A stretch of DNA of 64,000 bases from Coralliovum pocilloporae (GCF_030845175.1 NZ_CP132542.1:124001-188000); one strand, 5' to 3'; positions 27,431 to 38,100 are shown, numbered from the stretch's first letter. The notes: a model not told the origin generated them from the sequence alone. Program-made: numbers and translations.

Positions 27431-27939
27431 TAGAACTCCTCCGTTACAATGATCGACGATTCATATCGCCGAATGCGTCTGCCCCCTCTCCCCTTTGAAA
27501 GGACCAGCACCCCCAGGCATGGCATCAGGTGTTCTCGCTAACCGGCAAACATCTGATCTGAAGCCCATAACTGTTTCTGGGACCGCTTCTGGCCGCCTCC
27601 GCCCGCTTCCGGCGGAAACGGCGAGAAAGGTTGTGAACGCTTCTTTAACGAAGTCAGTAACTTGTCAATTCCAGCCCCTTGCTACTTATTTCCAATAAGG
27701 ATTCCGGAAAGCGCAGTTTTCTGCCAATTCACAAAAGCGGTCTTCGACCATTGGACGAGCCCCAAAACAGTTGTTATCCCGAGACAACGAGGTCATCAGG
27801 TAACCTGTTCCACGCCGCAATCAGAGATCCAACAAGGCGAACGAAGGCTGCAGGCAGCCAGGCAGACATACGCGCTCAGCCTGTAGTTCGCCCCTCACGG
27901 TACACCTTGGGGAAAACTGACAAGACCTGCAAAAAGCCC
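27431..27939. other. intergenic region between symporter operon and tRNA-Ser
   Basis: About 510 bases without a supported gene. It should hold the leftward symporter-operon promoter. Possible frames are short and lack ribosome binding sites. A GC-rich CCGCC/GGCGG hairpin lies near 27600-27620. Confidence 0.5.
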
Positions 27940-27966
27940 TTGATTCAGGCCCTTCCCGCCTATAAA
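27940..27966 (+). promoter_or_regulatory. promoter of tRNA-Ser
   Basis: TTGATT (27940-27945) and TATAAA (27961-27966) are 15 bases apart and end ten bases before the tRNA. This is a plausible sigma-70-type promoter, with short spacing. Confidence 0.5.
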
Positions 27967-27975
27967 CACGTCTGC

Positions 27976-28065
27976 GGAGAGGTGGCCGAGTGGTCGAAGG
28001 CGCTCCCCTGCTAAGGGAGTAGGCGGGAAACCGTCTCGAGGGTTCGAATCCCTTCTTCTCCGCCA
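27976..28065 (+). tRNA. tRNA-Ser (anticodon GCU)
   Basis: A 90-base tRNA. The acceptor stem GGAGAGG pairs with CTTCTCC, followed by discriminator G and an encoded CCA (ends 28065). The anticodon arm is CTCCC-CTGCTAA-GGGAG, giving GCU, which reads AGC and AGU. A long variable arm (about 28020-28037) and the T loop GGTTCGAATCC confirm the serine class. A T-run lies just downstream. A decayed site-specific recombinase begins 18 bases beyond the 3' end, consistent with an integration site. Confidence 0.95.
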
Positions 28066-28082
28066 TTTCATTTTTTTCCCTT

Positions 28083-29240
28083 CTAATTCCCTCTAATACC
28101 TTGAACGGCAAGATAGTTTTTGGGGTTCGAAGTCTTTTTTCGGCAATATGTAGGACGCTCCGAAAACACCATTCTGAGCACCATTTTTCTGTACATCAAA
28201 TCACCGAAAATGTAGATATTACAAGGGTTTGCTAAAAACATTGTAGCGAGTTCGAACAGTTCATCAAACGATCCTGTTTTTGACGGCTTTTCTTCCATTT
28301 TTTCTGCTAAGATCAGCTTTTCACGTTCCAACTCATCAAGCTTCTTTGCGCAAGCTGAAACGACACGATCCGATGACGCATCGACCAAACGCTCAACCAA
28401 AGCATCGATTTTCTTATCGATCTCTTTTATCTGCGATTTGAAATCGAGCATCACAGCGGCCAATTGGTCTGACTGTTGTTTCCAGGCATGTTTGAACATG
28501 ATGGTGGCAATAGCAATGAAGTCATTGCCCGGTTGCAGCGCTCTGAGAACGTCATCGAACTCGCCTTCCAGCTGATCGCGCCGGATTGATTTGCGGTAGC
28601 TTTCACAGCCTTTGGTGAAGCACATATAGTAAAGATGCTTCTTGCCTGCCTTACTCTTCGACCAGTTCCCTGTCAGCGGATTGCCGCAATCAGCGCAGGT
28701 CGCAAACCCGCACAAGGGAAAATCAGCACTGATATCTTTACGGGCCGGAGCACGTGCCCCTTCTATAGTTCGGCTTTGTATCTTCTCGAAATCCGCAAAC
28801 GAGATCGGCCCTTCATAATGGCCTTTGCGTTAGGAAATCCCCCAATCGGGAATTTCGATATATCCGGCATAATGAACACGGTGGAACAGACGAATGACTT
28901 CTTCATAGCGCACTTCCTCGGTGCGGCGATCCTTTGGAAAGTCCGACTAGCTTTCCAGATATCGTTTTACTTCGCTTTGGGTTTCAAAGCGCCCCGAGGC
29001 AAAGCCCTGTAAGGCTTCCTGAATAATGGAGACCATCGGTTCATCGCGCACCATGACCCGGCCCTCATGCCCCGCCACCTTGACGTATTTATGACCGGGC
29101 GGCGCATGCCCCCCCAATAGTCATTACGTGCCCGCCCTTCCATTCTGCTGCGGGTCTGCTTGGCATTATCAAGTCGTTGATGCTCGGCAAAGACAGCTTG
29201 AATATTACCCATCATGATCCTGAGGGTGTTTTCTCTCAAT
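28083..29240 (-). pseudogene. large serine recombinase remnant
   Basis: The C-terminal half is a clean frame (28083-28715) with a recombinase zinc ribbon, CGFATCADCGNPLTG and YYMCFTKGC, then a coiled-coil helix (about 28300-28480). Upstream, homology continues in shifting frames: QAVFAEHQRLDNAKQTRSRM (about 29140-29200) is the end of the catalytic-domain helix. A frame change near 29100 leads to KVAGHEGRVMVRDEPMVSI-like and ASGRFETQSEVKRYLES. In-frame stops occur near 28946 and 28832 before the zinc ribbon. The catalytic Ser domain is missing. So this is a truncated, frame-shifted and nonsense-bearing recombinase, once the integrase of the island. Confidence 0.8.
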
Positions 29241-29272
29241 ACTGTTGCATACGCATGCGGTGGCTGATCTAT

Positions 29273-30016
29273 TCAGTGCGTTAGAACCTGTTCTAGGAAA
29301 TTCCGTGTCCGTTCACTTTTGGGACTGTCAAAGAAGCTTTCCGGATCATCTTCTTCTATGATCTCACCGGTATCCATGAAGATCACCCGATCCGCCACTT
29401 TACGGGCAAACCCCATCTCATGGGTTACGCAAATCATTGTCATGCCTTCTTCAGCAAGCGTCACCATCACGTCCAGAACCTCACCGATCATCTCAGGATC
29501 AAGGGCCGAGGTCGGCTCGTCGAACAGCAGAATATCGGGCTTCATGCACAACGCCCGTGCGATGGCAACACGCTGTTGCTGACCGCCCGAAAGCTGACCG
29601 GGGTATTTCGATGCCTGATTGGCGATCTGCACCTTTTCCAGATACGTCATCGCGGTCTCTTCCGCTTCAGCCTGAGAGATTTTGCGCGCCAGCATCGGGG
29701 CCAGTGTGCAGTTCTCAAGGATCGTCATATGGGGAAATAGATTGAAGTGCTGAAACACCATGCCAACATCCTGCCGCAGCTTGTCGATATTTGGATCGTC
29801 TGCGCTGATGGCGTGGCCATTGATCTCAATCAGGCCGGACTGATGTTCCTCGAGCTGGTTGATCGTGCGGATCATGGTCGATTTGCCGGAGCCTGAAGGA
29901 CCGCAGACAACGATCTTTTCACCCTTGCTTACGGTTAGATTGACGTTCTTGAGAGCGTGAAAACTGCCGTAGTACTTTTCGACATGGCTGAGTCTGACGG
30001 CCGGAACTTCGGACAT
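29273..30016 (-). CDS. amino-acid ABC transporter ATP-binding protein (AapP/GlnQ type)
   Basis: A 247-residue cytoplasmic ATPase with Walker [10 protein letters not shown] (about residues 39-47), Q-loop [15 protein letters not shown], signature [15 protein letters not shown], Walker [13 protein letters not shown] and H-loop VTHE. Its family partners polar amino-acid permeases. No permease or binding protein lies beside it; the matching AapJ/AapQ/AapM genes lie at 44550-47856 without an ATPase, so I infer it serves them. It is the last gene of the rightmost-promoter operon 38021 to 29273, 14 bases after ridA, with GGGGAG ahead of the start. Confidence 0.93.
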   Translation of the reverse strand: MSEVPAVRLSHVEKYYGSFHALKNVNLTVSKGEKIVVCGPSGSGKSTMIRTINQLEEHQSGLIEINGHAISADDPNIDKLRQDVGMVFQHFNLFPHMTILENCTLAPMLARKISQAEAEETAMTYLEKVQIANQASKYPGQLSGGQQQRVAIARALCMKPDILLFDEPTSALDPEMIGEVLDVMVTLAEEGMTMICVTHEMGFARKVADRVIFMDTGEIIEEDDPESFFDSPKSERTRNFLEQVLTH

Positions 30017-30030
30017 GGGCGATCTCCCCT

Positions 30031-30375
30031 TCAGGTTTTTATGGCGGCAGTAACGATGATCTCGACTTTCAGTACATCCCGCGCCAACCGGGCTTCGCCA
30101 CAGGCGCGGGCAGGCGCGTGATTTTCGGGTACCCAGGCATCCCAGACGGCGTTCATTTCGGCGAAATCCGCCATATCGCGCAGCCAGACAATGGCTTGCA
30201 AAATATGCTCACGGTCAGAGCCCGCCTCGGTCAGCAGGGCATCAATGCGCGACAGACAGTCTTGCGTCTGCTCGGTGACGCTGTCACCGGCTCCGACCTG
30301 ACCACACAGGTAAGCAACGCCATTGTGTTTGACGATCTTCGACATCCTTGCGCCGGTATGCAGGCGTTCTATCAT
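30031..30375 (-). CDS. RidA-family enamine/imine deaminase
   Basis: A 114-residue small cytoplasmic protein of the YjgF/YER057c/UK114 family. RidA proteins hydrolyse reactive enamines/imines made by PLP enzymes. The conserved Arg is in the block [15 protein letters not shown]. Translation is coupled to the acyl-CoA synthetase by the four-base overlap ATGA. In this cluster it would protect against 2-aminoacrylate-like products of the C-S lyase (41754-42929). Confidence 0.88.
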   Translation of the reverse strand: MIERLHTGARMSKIVKHNGVAYLCGQVGAGDSVTEQTQDCLSRIDALLTEAGSDREHILQAIVWLRDMADFAEMNAVWDAWVPENHAPARACGEARLARDVLKVEIIVTAAIKT

Positions 30376-32273
30376 GACAGTAACCCCCTGGCCTTCAGCG
30401 CATCGGATATCTCGTCCAAAATGGCCGGATCGTCGATGGCAGCGGGCGTCTTGAATTCGGCGCGATCGGCAATCTTCTGCATCGTGCCGCGTAGCACCTT
30501 GCCCGAGCGTGTCTTGGGCAGGCGTTTGACCGGGATGGCTGTTTTGAAAGCGGCGACGGCACCGATTTGCTCTCGCATCAGCGCGACCAGCTCTTTCTCC
30601 AGCTCACCCGTATCCCGATCAGCGCCGTCATTGGTTACATAGAAACCCAGCGGCATTTGACCTTTCAACGCATCCGCCGCGCCGATCACGGCACATTCCG
30701 CGATGTCGGGATGCGCCCCGATCACTTCCTCCATCGCGCCGGTGGACAGGCGATGACCGGCCACGTTGATTATGTCATCCGTGCGGGCCATGATGAAGAC
30801 ATAGCCGTCCTCATCAATGATCCCCGCATCCGATGTGGCGTAGTAGCCAGGAAATTCGTTCATATACGAGGTCAGGAACCGCTCCGGCGCGTTCCATAGC
30901 GTCGGGAAACCCGAGGGTGGTAGCGGAAGCTTGCAAACGATATTGCCCAGCGTGCCGGGTTCAACCTCGTGCCCTTCGTCGTCCAAAACGCGGATGTCGA
31001 ATCCCGGCATCGGTTTGCCCGGCGAGCCGTATTTGACCGGGATCTGTCCAAGCCCTACAGGGTTGCCGGACATGGCCCATCCGGTTTCTGTCTGCCACCA
31101 GTGGTCAATCACTGGACGCTGCAGCTTTTCTTCTGCCCATTGGATCGTTGCCGGGTCCGAGCGTTCGCCGGCCAGAAACAGCGTGCGGAATTTGGACAGG
31201 TCATACTGTTCGATCAACTGGCCTTTGGGGTCTTCTTTCTTAATCGCGCGAAACGCCGTGGGGGCCGTAAAAAGCGCCGCGACCTGATGATCCTGAATAA
31301 CCCGCCAGAAAGCGCCCGCATCTGGGGTGCCCACCGGTTTCCCCTCGTAAACCACGGTGGCGCAGCCATGCAGCAGCGGCCCGTAACAGATGTAGGAATG
31401 CCCGACGACCCAGCCTACATCGGACGCGGCCCAGAACACCTCACCAGGCTGGATCCCATAGTGGTATTCCATCGTCCATTTCAGCGCCACCATGTGCCCG
31501 CCATTGTCGCGCACAACGCCTTTCGGCTGGCCGGTGGTGCCAGAGGTGTAGAGGATATAGAGCGGATCGGTCGCCGCAACCGGCACGCATTCTGTTGTCT
31601 CTCCTGCCGCCTTTGCTGCACCGATCAGTTCGGCATAGTCCAGATCGCGCCCCGGGATCAGTTCGGCCACTTCCATGTCGCGTTGCAGGATCAAGCAATG
31701 CTCGGGCTTGGACGTGGCTTCCTCAATGGCCGCTTCCAGTAGCGGTTTGTAATGTATGATCCGACCCGGTTCGATCCCGCAGGAGGCTGAGATGATCATC
31801 CTAGGTTCGGCATCATTGATCCGCGTGGCAAGTTCATGTGGCGCAAAACCGCCAAACACAACCGAATGGATCGCCCCCAAACGAGCGCAAGCCAACATTG
31901 CGAACACAGCCTGCGGCACCATTGGCATGTAGATGACAACGCGGTCGCCCTTGCCAACGCCATGCGCGCGCATGACGAATGCAAGCGCGCCGACTTCCGC
32001 CTGTAACTCCGCAAAGCTGAAAGTCTGGGCCGTGTCAGTGACCGGACTGTCATAGATCAGCGCGGTGCGGTCGCCATGCCCAGCCTCGACATGACGGTCG
32101 ACGCAGTTCCAGCAGGTGTTGCATGTAGCACCCGCGAACCAGCGGCCATAAACGCCCATCTCAGGGTCCAACACCTTATCGGCTGGTTTGAACCAGTCTA
32201 TCTGTTCAGCGGCTTTGGCCCAGAACGCCTCTGGGTCCACTTGCCAGCTTCCATATGCGTCCGCGTAGCTCAT
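30372..32273 (-). CDS. acyl-CoA synthetase, propionate-CoA ligase type
   Basis: A 633-residue ANL-superfamily enzyme that adenylates a short carboxylate and transfers it to CoA. Core motif [21 protein letters not shown] and the C-terminal catalytic-Lys segment [11 protein letters not shown] are intact, and length fits PrpE/AcsA (about 630-650). [15 protein letters not shown] and the N-terminal ACS-type domain favour the propionyl-CoA/acetyl-CoA synthetase branch. The ATG at 32273 overlaps the SDR stop by four bases (ATGA); the longer frame is rejected. It would activate an acid end-product, perhaps propionate or acetate. The precise acid is not known. Confidence 0.9.
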   Translation of the reverse strand: MSYADAYGSWQVDPEAFWAKAAEQIDWFKPADKVLDPEMGVYGRWFAGATCNTCWNCVDRHVEAGHGDRTALIYDSPVTDTAQTFSFAELQAEVGALAFVMRAHGVGKGDRVVIYMPMVPQAVFAMLACARLGAIHSVVFGGFAPHELATRINDAEPRMIISASCGIEPGRIIHYKPLLEAAIEEATSKPEHCLILQRDMEVAELIPGRDLDYAELIGAAKAAGETTECVPVAATDPLYILYTSGTTGQPKGVVRDNGGHMVALKWTMEYHYGIQPGEVFWAASDVGWVVGHSYICYGPLLHGCATVVYEGKPVGTPDAGAFWRVIQDHQVAALFTAPTAFRAIKKEDPKGQLIEQYDLSKFRTLFLAGERSDPATIQWAEEKLQRPVIDHWWQTETGWAMSGNPVGLGQIPVKYGSPGKPMPGFDIRVLDDEGHEVEPGTLGNIVCKLPLPPSGFPTLWNAPERFLTSYMNEFPGYYATSDAGIIDEDGYVFIMARTDDIINVAGHRLSTGAMEEVIGAHPDIAECAVIGAADALKGQMPLGFYVTNDGADRDTGELEKELVALMREQIGAVAAFKTAIPVKRLPKTRSGKVLRGTMQKIADRAEFKTPAAIDDPAILDEISDALKARGLLS

Positions 32274-33016
32274 GACATTACGTAGTTCAGGCCAAGGCGG
32301 CCGCCATCGACATAGATCGTTTCGCCGGTGACATAGCTGGCCTTTTTCGAGCATAGGAACGCCACCACATCCCCGATCTCGCGGGCCGTGCCAGCGCGAC
32401 CCAGCGGAGTACGTGACATCGCAATTTTGAACGCTTCAGGGTTGGCGTTCACGCCAGCCATCATCTCGGTATCGATCGAGCCGGGACCCACGGCATTCAC
32501 GCGGATGTTGTTCTTGGCCAGTGCCAAGGCTGCGACCTTGGTCAACTGCATGACACCGCCTTTGGACGCGCAATAAGCCGGGATGGCCGGGATCGCGACC
32601 TGCGCGTTGATTGACGACATGTTTACAATCACACCTTCAATCCCCTTTTCAACCATCGTCGCTGCAGCCCGTTGCATCGCCACAAAAACACCGCGCAGAT
32701 TGATATTCATCACGCGGTCAAAAGCATCCAGATCGTAGTCCAGAAAATTGCCTGGCATCGCGATACCCGCGTTGTTCACCAGGGCCGAGACCGGGCCATA
32801 CTCTGCTTCGATCGTGTCGAACAAGGCGCCGATGGAGTCCACGTCCCCCATATCGCAAATCATTCCAACACCACCCAGATCGGCGGCAACCTTGTGAACG
32901 CTGTCCTGAATATCGACCAAGATGACCTTAAAACCATCTTCGTTCAGCGCCTCGACACAGGCCAGTCCGATGCCTTGCGCAGCACCTGTTACAACTGCAA
33001 TTGGAGTGTCAGCCAT
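32270..33016 (-). CDS. SDR-family NAD(P)-dependent oxidoreductase
   Basis: A 248-residue classical short-chain dehydrogenase: TGAAQGIG (nucleotide binding), NNAG, and the catalytic YCASK with its upstream Ser in NMSSIN. The C-terminal VTGETIYVDGGRLG is typical. The ATG at 33016 lies two codons after an alternative ATG at 33022 and has AAGGA further upstream. It overlaps the acyl-CoA synthetase start by four bases and follows hyuB by six. Substrate unknown; a hydroxy or keto acid intermediate is plausible. Confidence 0.9.
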   Translation of the reverse strand: MADTPIAVVTGAAQGIGLACVEALNEDGFKVILVDIQDSVHKVAADLGGVGMICDMGDVDSIGALFDTIEAEYGPVSALVNNAGIAMPGNFLDYDLDAFDRVMNINLRGVFVAMQRAAATMVEKGIEGVIVNMSSINAQVAIPAIPAYCASKGGVMQLTKVAALALAKNNIRVNAVGPGSIDTEMMAGVNANPEAFKIAMSRTPLGRAGTAREIGDVVAFLCSKKASYVTGETIYVDGGRLGLNYVMS

Positions 33017-33022
33017 CTGCAT

Positions 33023-34669
33023 CTATCCTTCAAATCCATAGTCATTCTTTGCCTGTTCGGCGGTAATGAACCCGGCGGCTAGATCTTGAGCCACCGCATT
33101 ACGATCCCTTTTCTCCGGCGCGCCATAACCGCCGCCGCCCGGCAGGCTCAGCTTCAGTCGCTGGCCGTTCTTGATCATTTGGCGCCCCTTAGACCGCAGC
33201 GCCGATCCGTCGGTCAGTTCCACCGCACCGGCACCACCCGCAAGTCCACCATTGCGTCCACGCGCCGGGTTTTTCACCCGATCGAACATGGCGTTGAAGT
33301 AAAAATCATACCCTGCACGCGGCTCAATCTCGATCGTCTGACCCAAGCCGCCGCGCAGCATCCCAGCACCGCCAGACCCTTCACGCAGATCTTTTCGCCA
33401 AACTGTGATCGGGCCGACATGCTCGGTCGCCTCAACACTCATCGTCGAAACACCGGAGGGGAATGCTGTTGCGCTCAACCCATCGAATGCCGGCCGTGCA
33501 CCGGTGCCGCCGGAGTTGAACATCAGCACTTCTCGGTTCGGCAGTCCGCTTTCGGGATCGGAGGCACGGGCAGAAATCTGAATATTCCAAAGCGCGCTTG
33601 CGCCTTCCGCCGGAACTGTGTCGGGCATCGCCTTGTGCAATGCGCCCAGAACCACATCGGGCACCAGATGCCCCATGACATGCCGCACGGACACGGGCGC
33701 GGGCCGTCTCGCTGCAAGGATACAACCCTCGGGTGCCGTGATCTGGAATGGCTCGAGCGAGCCGGTATTGTTCGGAACTTCGGGCGCGATTGCGCATTTC
33801 AGCGCGTAGCAGGCATAGGCGCGGGTATAAACCTCGGGGCAGTTTACGCCAAAGCGGCTCATACCCGAGGTGCCCTCAAAATCCGCAACAAGCTGATCGC
33901 CATCAACGCTCAGCGTCACTTCCATATGCACGGGCGCGTCATAGCCATCGACTTGCATCGTCTCGTGATAGACACCCGAGGGCACTTTCGCGATGGCCTC
34001 CAGCGTTGCATTGCGGCTGGTTTCGATAACGAAATCTGACAGGGATTGCAGGTCATCAATCCCGAACTCGTCCATCATCGCCTGCAAACGACGCCCCCCC
34101 GCCTCGTTACAGGCTGCCAGCGAGTACATATCACCCACGGTCTGATCAGGCGTGCGCACATTTGCGCGGATCATCTCGATCAACAGGGGCTGAACTTGAC
34201 CACGCTCGGCAAACTTGGTGATCGGGATCAGCAGGCCCTCTTCAAACACCTCGTTACCGTCAGGTCCAAAGCCGCGCCCGCCGATATCGACCACATGCGC
34301 GGTACAGGCGAAGTAACCGATATGCACGCCCTCGCGGAAAACCGGTGTGACAACAGTAATGTCATGCAGATGCCCAGTGCCCAGCCACGGGTCATTGGTG
34401 ATGAACACATCACCTTCAAACGTGTTCTGTGGGCCGATCCGGGCGGCAAAATGCGTGACACTTTCGGCCATCGCATTGACGTGGCCTGGCGTCCCGGTCA
34501 CCGCCTGTGCGATCATGCGGCCCTCGCGGTCAAAGAGGCCCGCCGACAGGTCGCCCGCCTCGCGGACCGAAGTTGAAAATGCTGTACGGATCAGCGTGGT
34601 GGCTTGTTCCTCCACAACCGCGATCAGGCGGCTCCACATGATCTGATGATCGATATCTGACACGCCCAT
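33023..34669 (-). CDS. hydantoinase/oxoprolinase subunit B (HyuB type)
   Basis: A 548-residue protein of the N-methylhydantoinase B/5-oxoprolinase family. With the HyuA partner it opens hydantoin, oxoproline or related five-membered lactam rings at the expense of ATP. The N-terminal WSRLIAVVEEQATTLIRTAFS, GHVNAMAESVTHF, NDPWLGTGHLHDITVVTPVF and the C-terminal LSLPGGGGYGAPEKRD are hallmark blocks. It begins three bases after the hyuA stop, with GGAGG ahead of the ATG at 34669. Function in a sulfur-amino-acid context: 5-oxoprolinase is known to act on 2-oxothiazolidine-4-carboxylate, but that is inference for this protein. Confidence 0.9.
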   Translation of the reverse strand: MGVSDIDHQIMWSRLIAVVEEQATTLIRTAFSTSVREAGDLSAGLFDREGRMIAQAVTGTPGHVNAMAESVTHFAARIGPQNTFEGDVFITNDPWLGTGHLHDITVVTPVFREGVHIGYFACTAHVVDIGGRGFGPDGNEVFEEGLLIPITKFAERGQVQPLLIEMIRANVRTPDQTVGDMYSLAACNEAGGRRLQAMMDEFGIDDLQSLSDFVIETSRNATLEAIAKVPSGVYHETMQVDGYDAPVHMEVTLSVDGDQLVADFEGTSGMSRFGVNCPEVYTRAYACYALKCAIAPEVPNNTGSLEPFQITAPEGCILAARRPAPVSVRHVMGHLVPDVVLGALHKAMPDTVPAEGASALWNIQISARASDPESGLPNREVLMFNSGGTGARPAFDGLSATAFPSGVSTMSVEATEHVGPITVWRKDLREGSGGAGMLRGGLGQTIEIEPRAGYDFYFNAMFDRVKNPARGRNGGLAGGAGAVELTDGSALRSKGRQMIKNGQRLKLSLPGGGGYGAPEKRDRNAVAQDLAAGFITAEQAKNDYGFEG

Positions 34670-34672
34670 GCC

Positions 34673-36739
34673 TTAAGCCTCCTTCGCCAGCAACAGCAGA
34701 CTTCCATCGCCCTGCCCCACCGCGCGATAGCCTGATGTGACAATCGTTGATGTCTCGGATTCCACGATGATTGCGGGGCCTTCGACGGCCATGCCGGGCG
34801 TCATGTGCACCCGTTCAACCTCACGCGCTTCGACCGATTTGCGTAATGCAGCGTCAAAAAATTCACGTGTGCGGGCGGCTTCTGCGGAAGACCCACTCTG
34901 ATGGCCAACAACAGCTTCAGCGTCAGGCAGGACCGTTGATACGGTCAACAGCCAGTTCGTAATCTCAACCGCCAACCCATCAATCACCCGGCCAAATAGC
35001 GTGCGATAGGCATCTTCGAAAGCTGCAAGGATCAACGATACATCGCTGTCTTCAAACTGTTTATGTGGCAGTACAACCGGAATTTCCCAGCCCTGCCCGG
35101 AATAGCGCATCTGCGCTGTCAGGCGGATCTCGGTGGCTTCGCCTTTAGCTCCTTCGTTCACAAACGCGCGCGCCTCAGCCTCCATCTCGATCAAGGCCGC
35201 ATTCACAGCACTGGCGTCAAATTCATCCATGCGCTGGAACATGCCGCGTGTCGCTTCAAAACTGAATGGCGCTTTCAGAAACCCGATAGCCGAGCCCACA
35301 CCCGCACCCGGCGGTATGATCAGCGCCTTGATCCCAAGCTTTTCACATTGGCGGCAGGCATGCAGCGGAGCGCCGCCGCCGAATGCGATCATGGTGAAAT
35401 GCTCAATGTCGCGCCCATTCTCGACCGTGTGAACCCGCGCCGCGTTGGCCATGTTTTCATCTACCAGTTCGGTGATACCAAAGGCGGCATCACCTGCGGA
35501 GAGGTTCAATTTGGCCGCGGCCTTCTCGGATTCCGCCACGTTTAGCGGTATCGCACCACCCGCAAAATTATCCGGGTCCAATCGGCCCAACAGCAGGTTG
35601 GCATCAGTCACCGTGGGTTCCGTCCCGCCGCGCCCATAACAGGCAGGTCCAGGTTCAGAGGCGGCAGAACGCGGTCCCACCTGCAGCCGCCCCATGCTAT
35701 CGACAGAAGCGATCGAACCACCACCGGCACCGATCTCAACCATTTCGACCACGGGTGTCGACACGGTCATGCCGGACCCTTTCTTAAAGCGATAGGTTCG
35801 GGCAACCTCAAAGGTGTTTGCCGTTTTGGGCGCACCGTCTTCGATCAGACAAATCTTGGCGGTTGTCCCGCCCATATCGAAGCTGAGCACTTTGTCCAGC
35901 CCATGTGCCCGCGCGAAATCGGCGGCAAAAATCGCCCCCCCCGCCGGGCCGGATTCCAGCAGACGCACCGGCTGCTCTGCAGCAGTTTCGACCGAAATCA
36001 AACCTCCACCGGAATGCAGCATGAAGACCGGCGCCATCACGCCGGTATCGCGCAGCCGCGATACCAGCCGCCCGAGATAATCAGCAACTTGCGGCTGCAC
36101 ATAGGCATTTGCAATCACAGTGTTGAAACGCGGCAGCTCTCGCATCTGCGGGGAGATCACAGAGGACAGAGAGATCGACAACTCCGGCATCGCTGCGCGC
36201 AACGCCTTACCCATCGCGACTTCATGCGCGTCATTGGCATAAGCATGCATCAAACCAACCGCAACGGCCTCGAACCCGCCTGCACGGATGGTTTCAACCA
36301 TCTCTTCGACTTCGACTGGATCAAGCGTCAGCAGAACTTCTCCGTCCGGGCCCATCCGTTCGTTCAGAGTGAAGCGATGCTGGCGCGGGACCAGAGGCTT
36401 GGGCAGGTTCAGATTCAGATCATACTGCTCGAACCGGTTTTCCGAGCGCATCTCAATCACGTCGCGGAAACCCTCAGTGGTTATGAACGCAGTCTTTGCC
36501 CCGCGCCGCTCGATCAGCGAATTTGTGACCAGCGTTGTGCCATGTATGACCTGAGCAATCTCACCCAACGCAAGACCCACCTGACCGGCCGCTTTGACGA
36601 TCCCGTCCAGAATAGCCTGTTCCGGCTGACTGTAATTGGTCAGCACTTTGCAGGTAGACAGACCACCCGAATGCACAAGCGCTACATCTGTGAAGGTTCC
36701 GCCGATATCGACGCCGACGCGTATTTCTGAATTGCTCAT
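34673..36739 (-). CDS. hydantoinase/oxoprolinase subunit A (HyuA type)
   Basis: A 688-residue ATP-binding subunit with the ASKHA fold: N-terminal VGVDIGGTFTDVALV (phosphate 1), DMGGTTAKICLIEDG (phosphate 2), SGPAGGAIFAADFA and GGGAPLHACRQCEKLGI. It phosphorylates or activates the ring amide for hydrolysis with HyuB. The ATG at 36739 lies seven bases after the FAD oxidoreductase gene; hyuB follows three bases later, so the two are translated together. It acts in the cytoplasm. Confidence 0.92.
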   Translation of the reverse strand: MSNSEIRVGVDIGGTFTDVALVHSGGLSTCKVLTNYSQPEQAILDGIVKAAGQVGLALGEIAQVIHGTTLVTNSLIERRGAKTAFITTEGFRDVIEMRSENRFEQYDLNLNLPKPLVPRQHRFTLNERMGPDGEVLLTLDPVEVEEMVETIRAGGFEAVAVGLMHAYANDAHEVAMGKALRAAMPELSISLSSVISPQMRELPRFNTVIANAYVQPQVADYLGRLVSRLRDTGVMAPVFMLHSGGGLISVETAAEQPVRLLESGPAGGAIFAADFARAHGLDKVLSFDMGGTTAKICLIEDGAPKTANTFEVARTYRFKKGSGMTVSTPVVEMVEIGAGGGSIASVDSMGRLQVGPRSAASEPGPACYGRGGTEPTVTDANLLLGRLDPDNFAGGAIPLNVAESEKAAAKLNLSAGDAAFGITELVDENMANAARVHTVENGRDIEHFTMIAFGGGAPLHACRQCEKLGIKALIIPPGAGVGSAIGFLKAPFSFEATRGMFQRMDEFDASAVNAALIEMEAEARAFVNEGAKGEATEIRLTAQMRYSGQGWEIPVVLPHKQFEDSDVSLILAAFEDAYRTLFGRVIDGLAVEITNWLLTVSTVLPDAEAVVGHQSGSSAEAARTREFFDAALRKSVEAREVERVHMTPGMAVEGPAIIVESETSTIVTSGYRAVGQGDGSLLLLAKEA

Positions 36740-36746
36740 GGGTCTC

Positions 36747-38021
36747 TTAAAGGCTCTTGAGGACTTGGTTGGCCGTGAATGCCACCCGATACACGCGCGA
36801 CATGATTGATGCCGCTGGTACAGGCGAAAACTCGGCCATTGGTAGTGGCAGCACGGCAGGGTCCATTCCCGATATCAGCTTAGCCATACACTCACCAAAG
36901 ATTGTACCCGTGGTGATACCTCGTCCATTGTATCCGATTGATGTCAAAAGATTGGGTGCCAGCTGGTAAATTCGTGGTAGGTGATCCGGAGTCATGGCTA
37001 TTTTCCCATCCCAAGCCTCCTCGAATTCGATAGGCCCAAGCTCCGGAAAAAGACGTAAGAGTTGTTTTCTGGCCCAGCGATGTGACAATCCACGACCGAC
37101 CGATCCAACGACCGAACCCATCGAACCGATCACGAGGCGGTCATACGCATCCCGGCGGAGGCTAAACATAATTTGCCCGGTATCCCAGATGCCTTGCCGT
37201 CCTGGAATTATGTGTGACATTCCGGTGCTCAAAGGTGTCGTGGCAAACTGAAAGTAAGGGATCATGGTGAATACACGATTCAGACTTGGCCACAGCTCAT
37301 CACTATAGGCGTTTGTACCCAACACCACATTTTTTGCACGAACCAAGCCTTTGTTGGTTTCAACGATCCATATTTGACCATCTCGTCGAAGACCGGTTGC
37401 TCGGACATTTGTACTGATTTCCGCACCTGCGCTCCTAGCCGCACGGGCCAATCCACGGCAATATCCCATCGGGTTGATTGTACCAGCACGGTGATCCAGC
37501 AAGCCGCCATAGAACGCACTTGTTCCGGTCATCTCGACCATCTCTTCTGCCGAGAGTAAATCAACCGGCTCTCCCAAGCGTTCCCATTCAGCGTGTCGGG
37601 CTTGTAAATCTCTGACGCCTGACTTCGCATGGGCGGCGTGTATGGTTCCTGTTTTTGAGACCTCACAGCGGATCTGGTGCTTTTCAATCAGATTGAAAAC
37701 CTGAGCAGGGCCAGCTCCAAATCGTTTTATAAACTTTGGTCCATATGTATTCCCAAGCTTTTTTCGAACCGCTGCAGGGGGATGCCACACGCCAGCGTTT
37801 ACGAGACCTACGTTCCGACCTGAACCGCCATATCCAATAAAATTGGCTTCAAGTACGTGTGCACTTAACCCCATTTCTGCACAGTGAAGCGCAGTGGATA
37901 GTCCTGTAAATCCGCCACCAACAATTGCGACATCTGTCTCCGCGTCACCCGTCATTGGGTTACGGTAATCTGGTTCTTCGGCAGATAAGTCCCAAAGAGA
38001 AATCGGGCTGTCTGAATTCAT
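36747..38021 (-). CDS. FAD-dependent amine oxidase (PuuB/DadA type)
   Basis: A 424-residue flavoenzyme: dinucleotide motif DVAIVGGGFTGLSTAL, then YGGSGRNVGLVNAGVW, the flavin-contact block of gamma-glutamylputrescine-oxidase-like and DadA-like proteins, and a C-terminal YNGRGITTGTIFGECMA. It oxidises an amine or amino acid C-N bond. It is the first gene of the long operon ending at the AapP-type ATPase. Its promoter lies in the 125-base divergent gap with the rhodanese gene, which carries the 39-base conserved motif, ending in TTGACA placed as a possible -35 for this gene. Base usage seems lower in GC than neighbouring genes. Confidence 0.88.
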   Translation of the reverse strand: MNSDSPISLWDLSAEEPDYRNPMTGDAETDVAIVGGGFTGLSTALHCAEMGLSAHVLEANFIGYGGSGRNVGLVNAGVWHPPAAVRKKLGNTYGPKFIKRFGAGPAQVFNLIEKHQIRCEVSKTGTIHAAHAKSGVRDLQARHAEWERLGEPVDLLSAEEMVEMTGTSAFYGGLLDHRAGTINPMGYCRGLARAARSAGAEISTNVRATGLRRDGQIWIVETNKGLVRAKNVVLGTNAYSDELWPSLNRVFTMIPYFQFATTPLSTGMSHIIPGRQGIWDTGQIMFSLRRDAYDRLVIGSMGSVVGSVGRGLSHRWARKQLLRLFPELGPIEFEEAWDGKIAMTPDHLPRIYQLAPNLLTSIGYNGRGITTGTIFGECMAKLISGMDPAVLPLPMAEFSPVPAASIMSRVYRVAFTANQVLKSL

Positions 38022-38100
38022 GCGCTGGGGCCCTTTTTTGGTATAGACATGCCGCGTGTTCAGCGGTTCCTGTCAGCTTACGTTGCAATGATTTTCTTGA

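Noticed and set aside
33086-34039. Rightward 317-codon frame antisense to hyuB
   Set aside because: Composition-driven shadow; hyuB motifs occupy the same DNA on the other strand.
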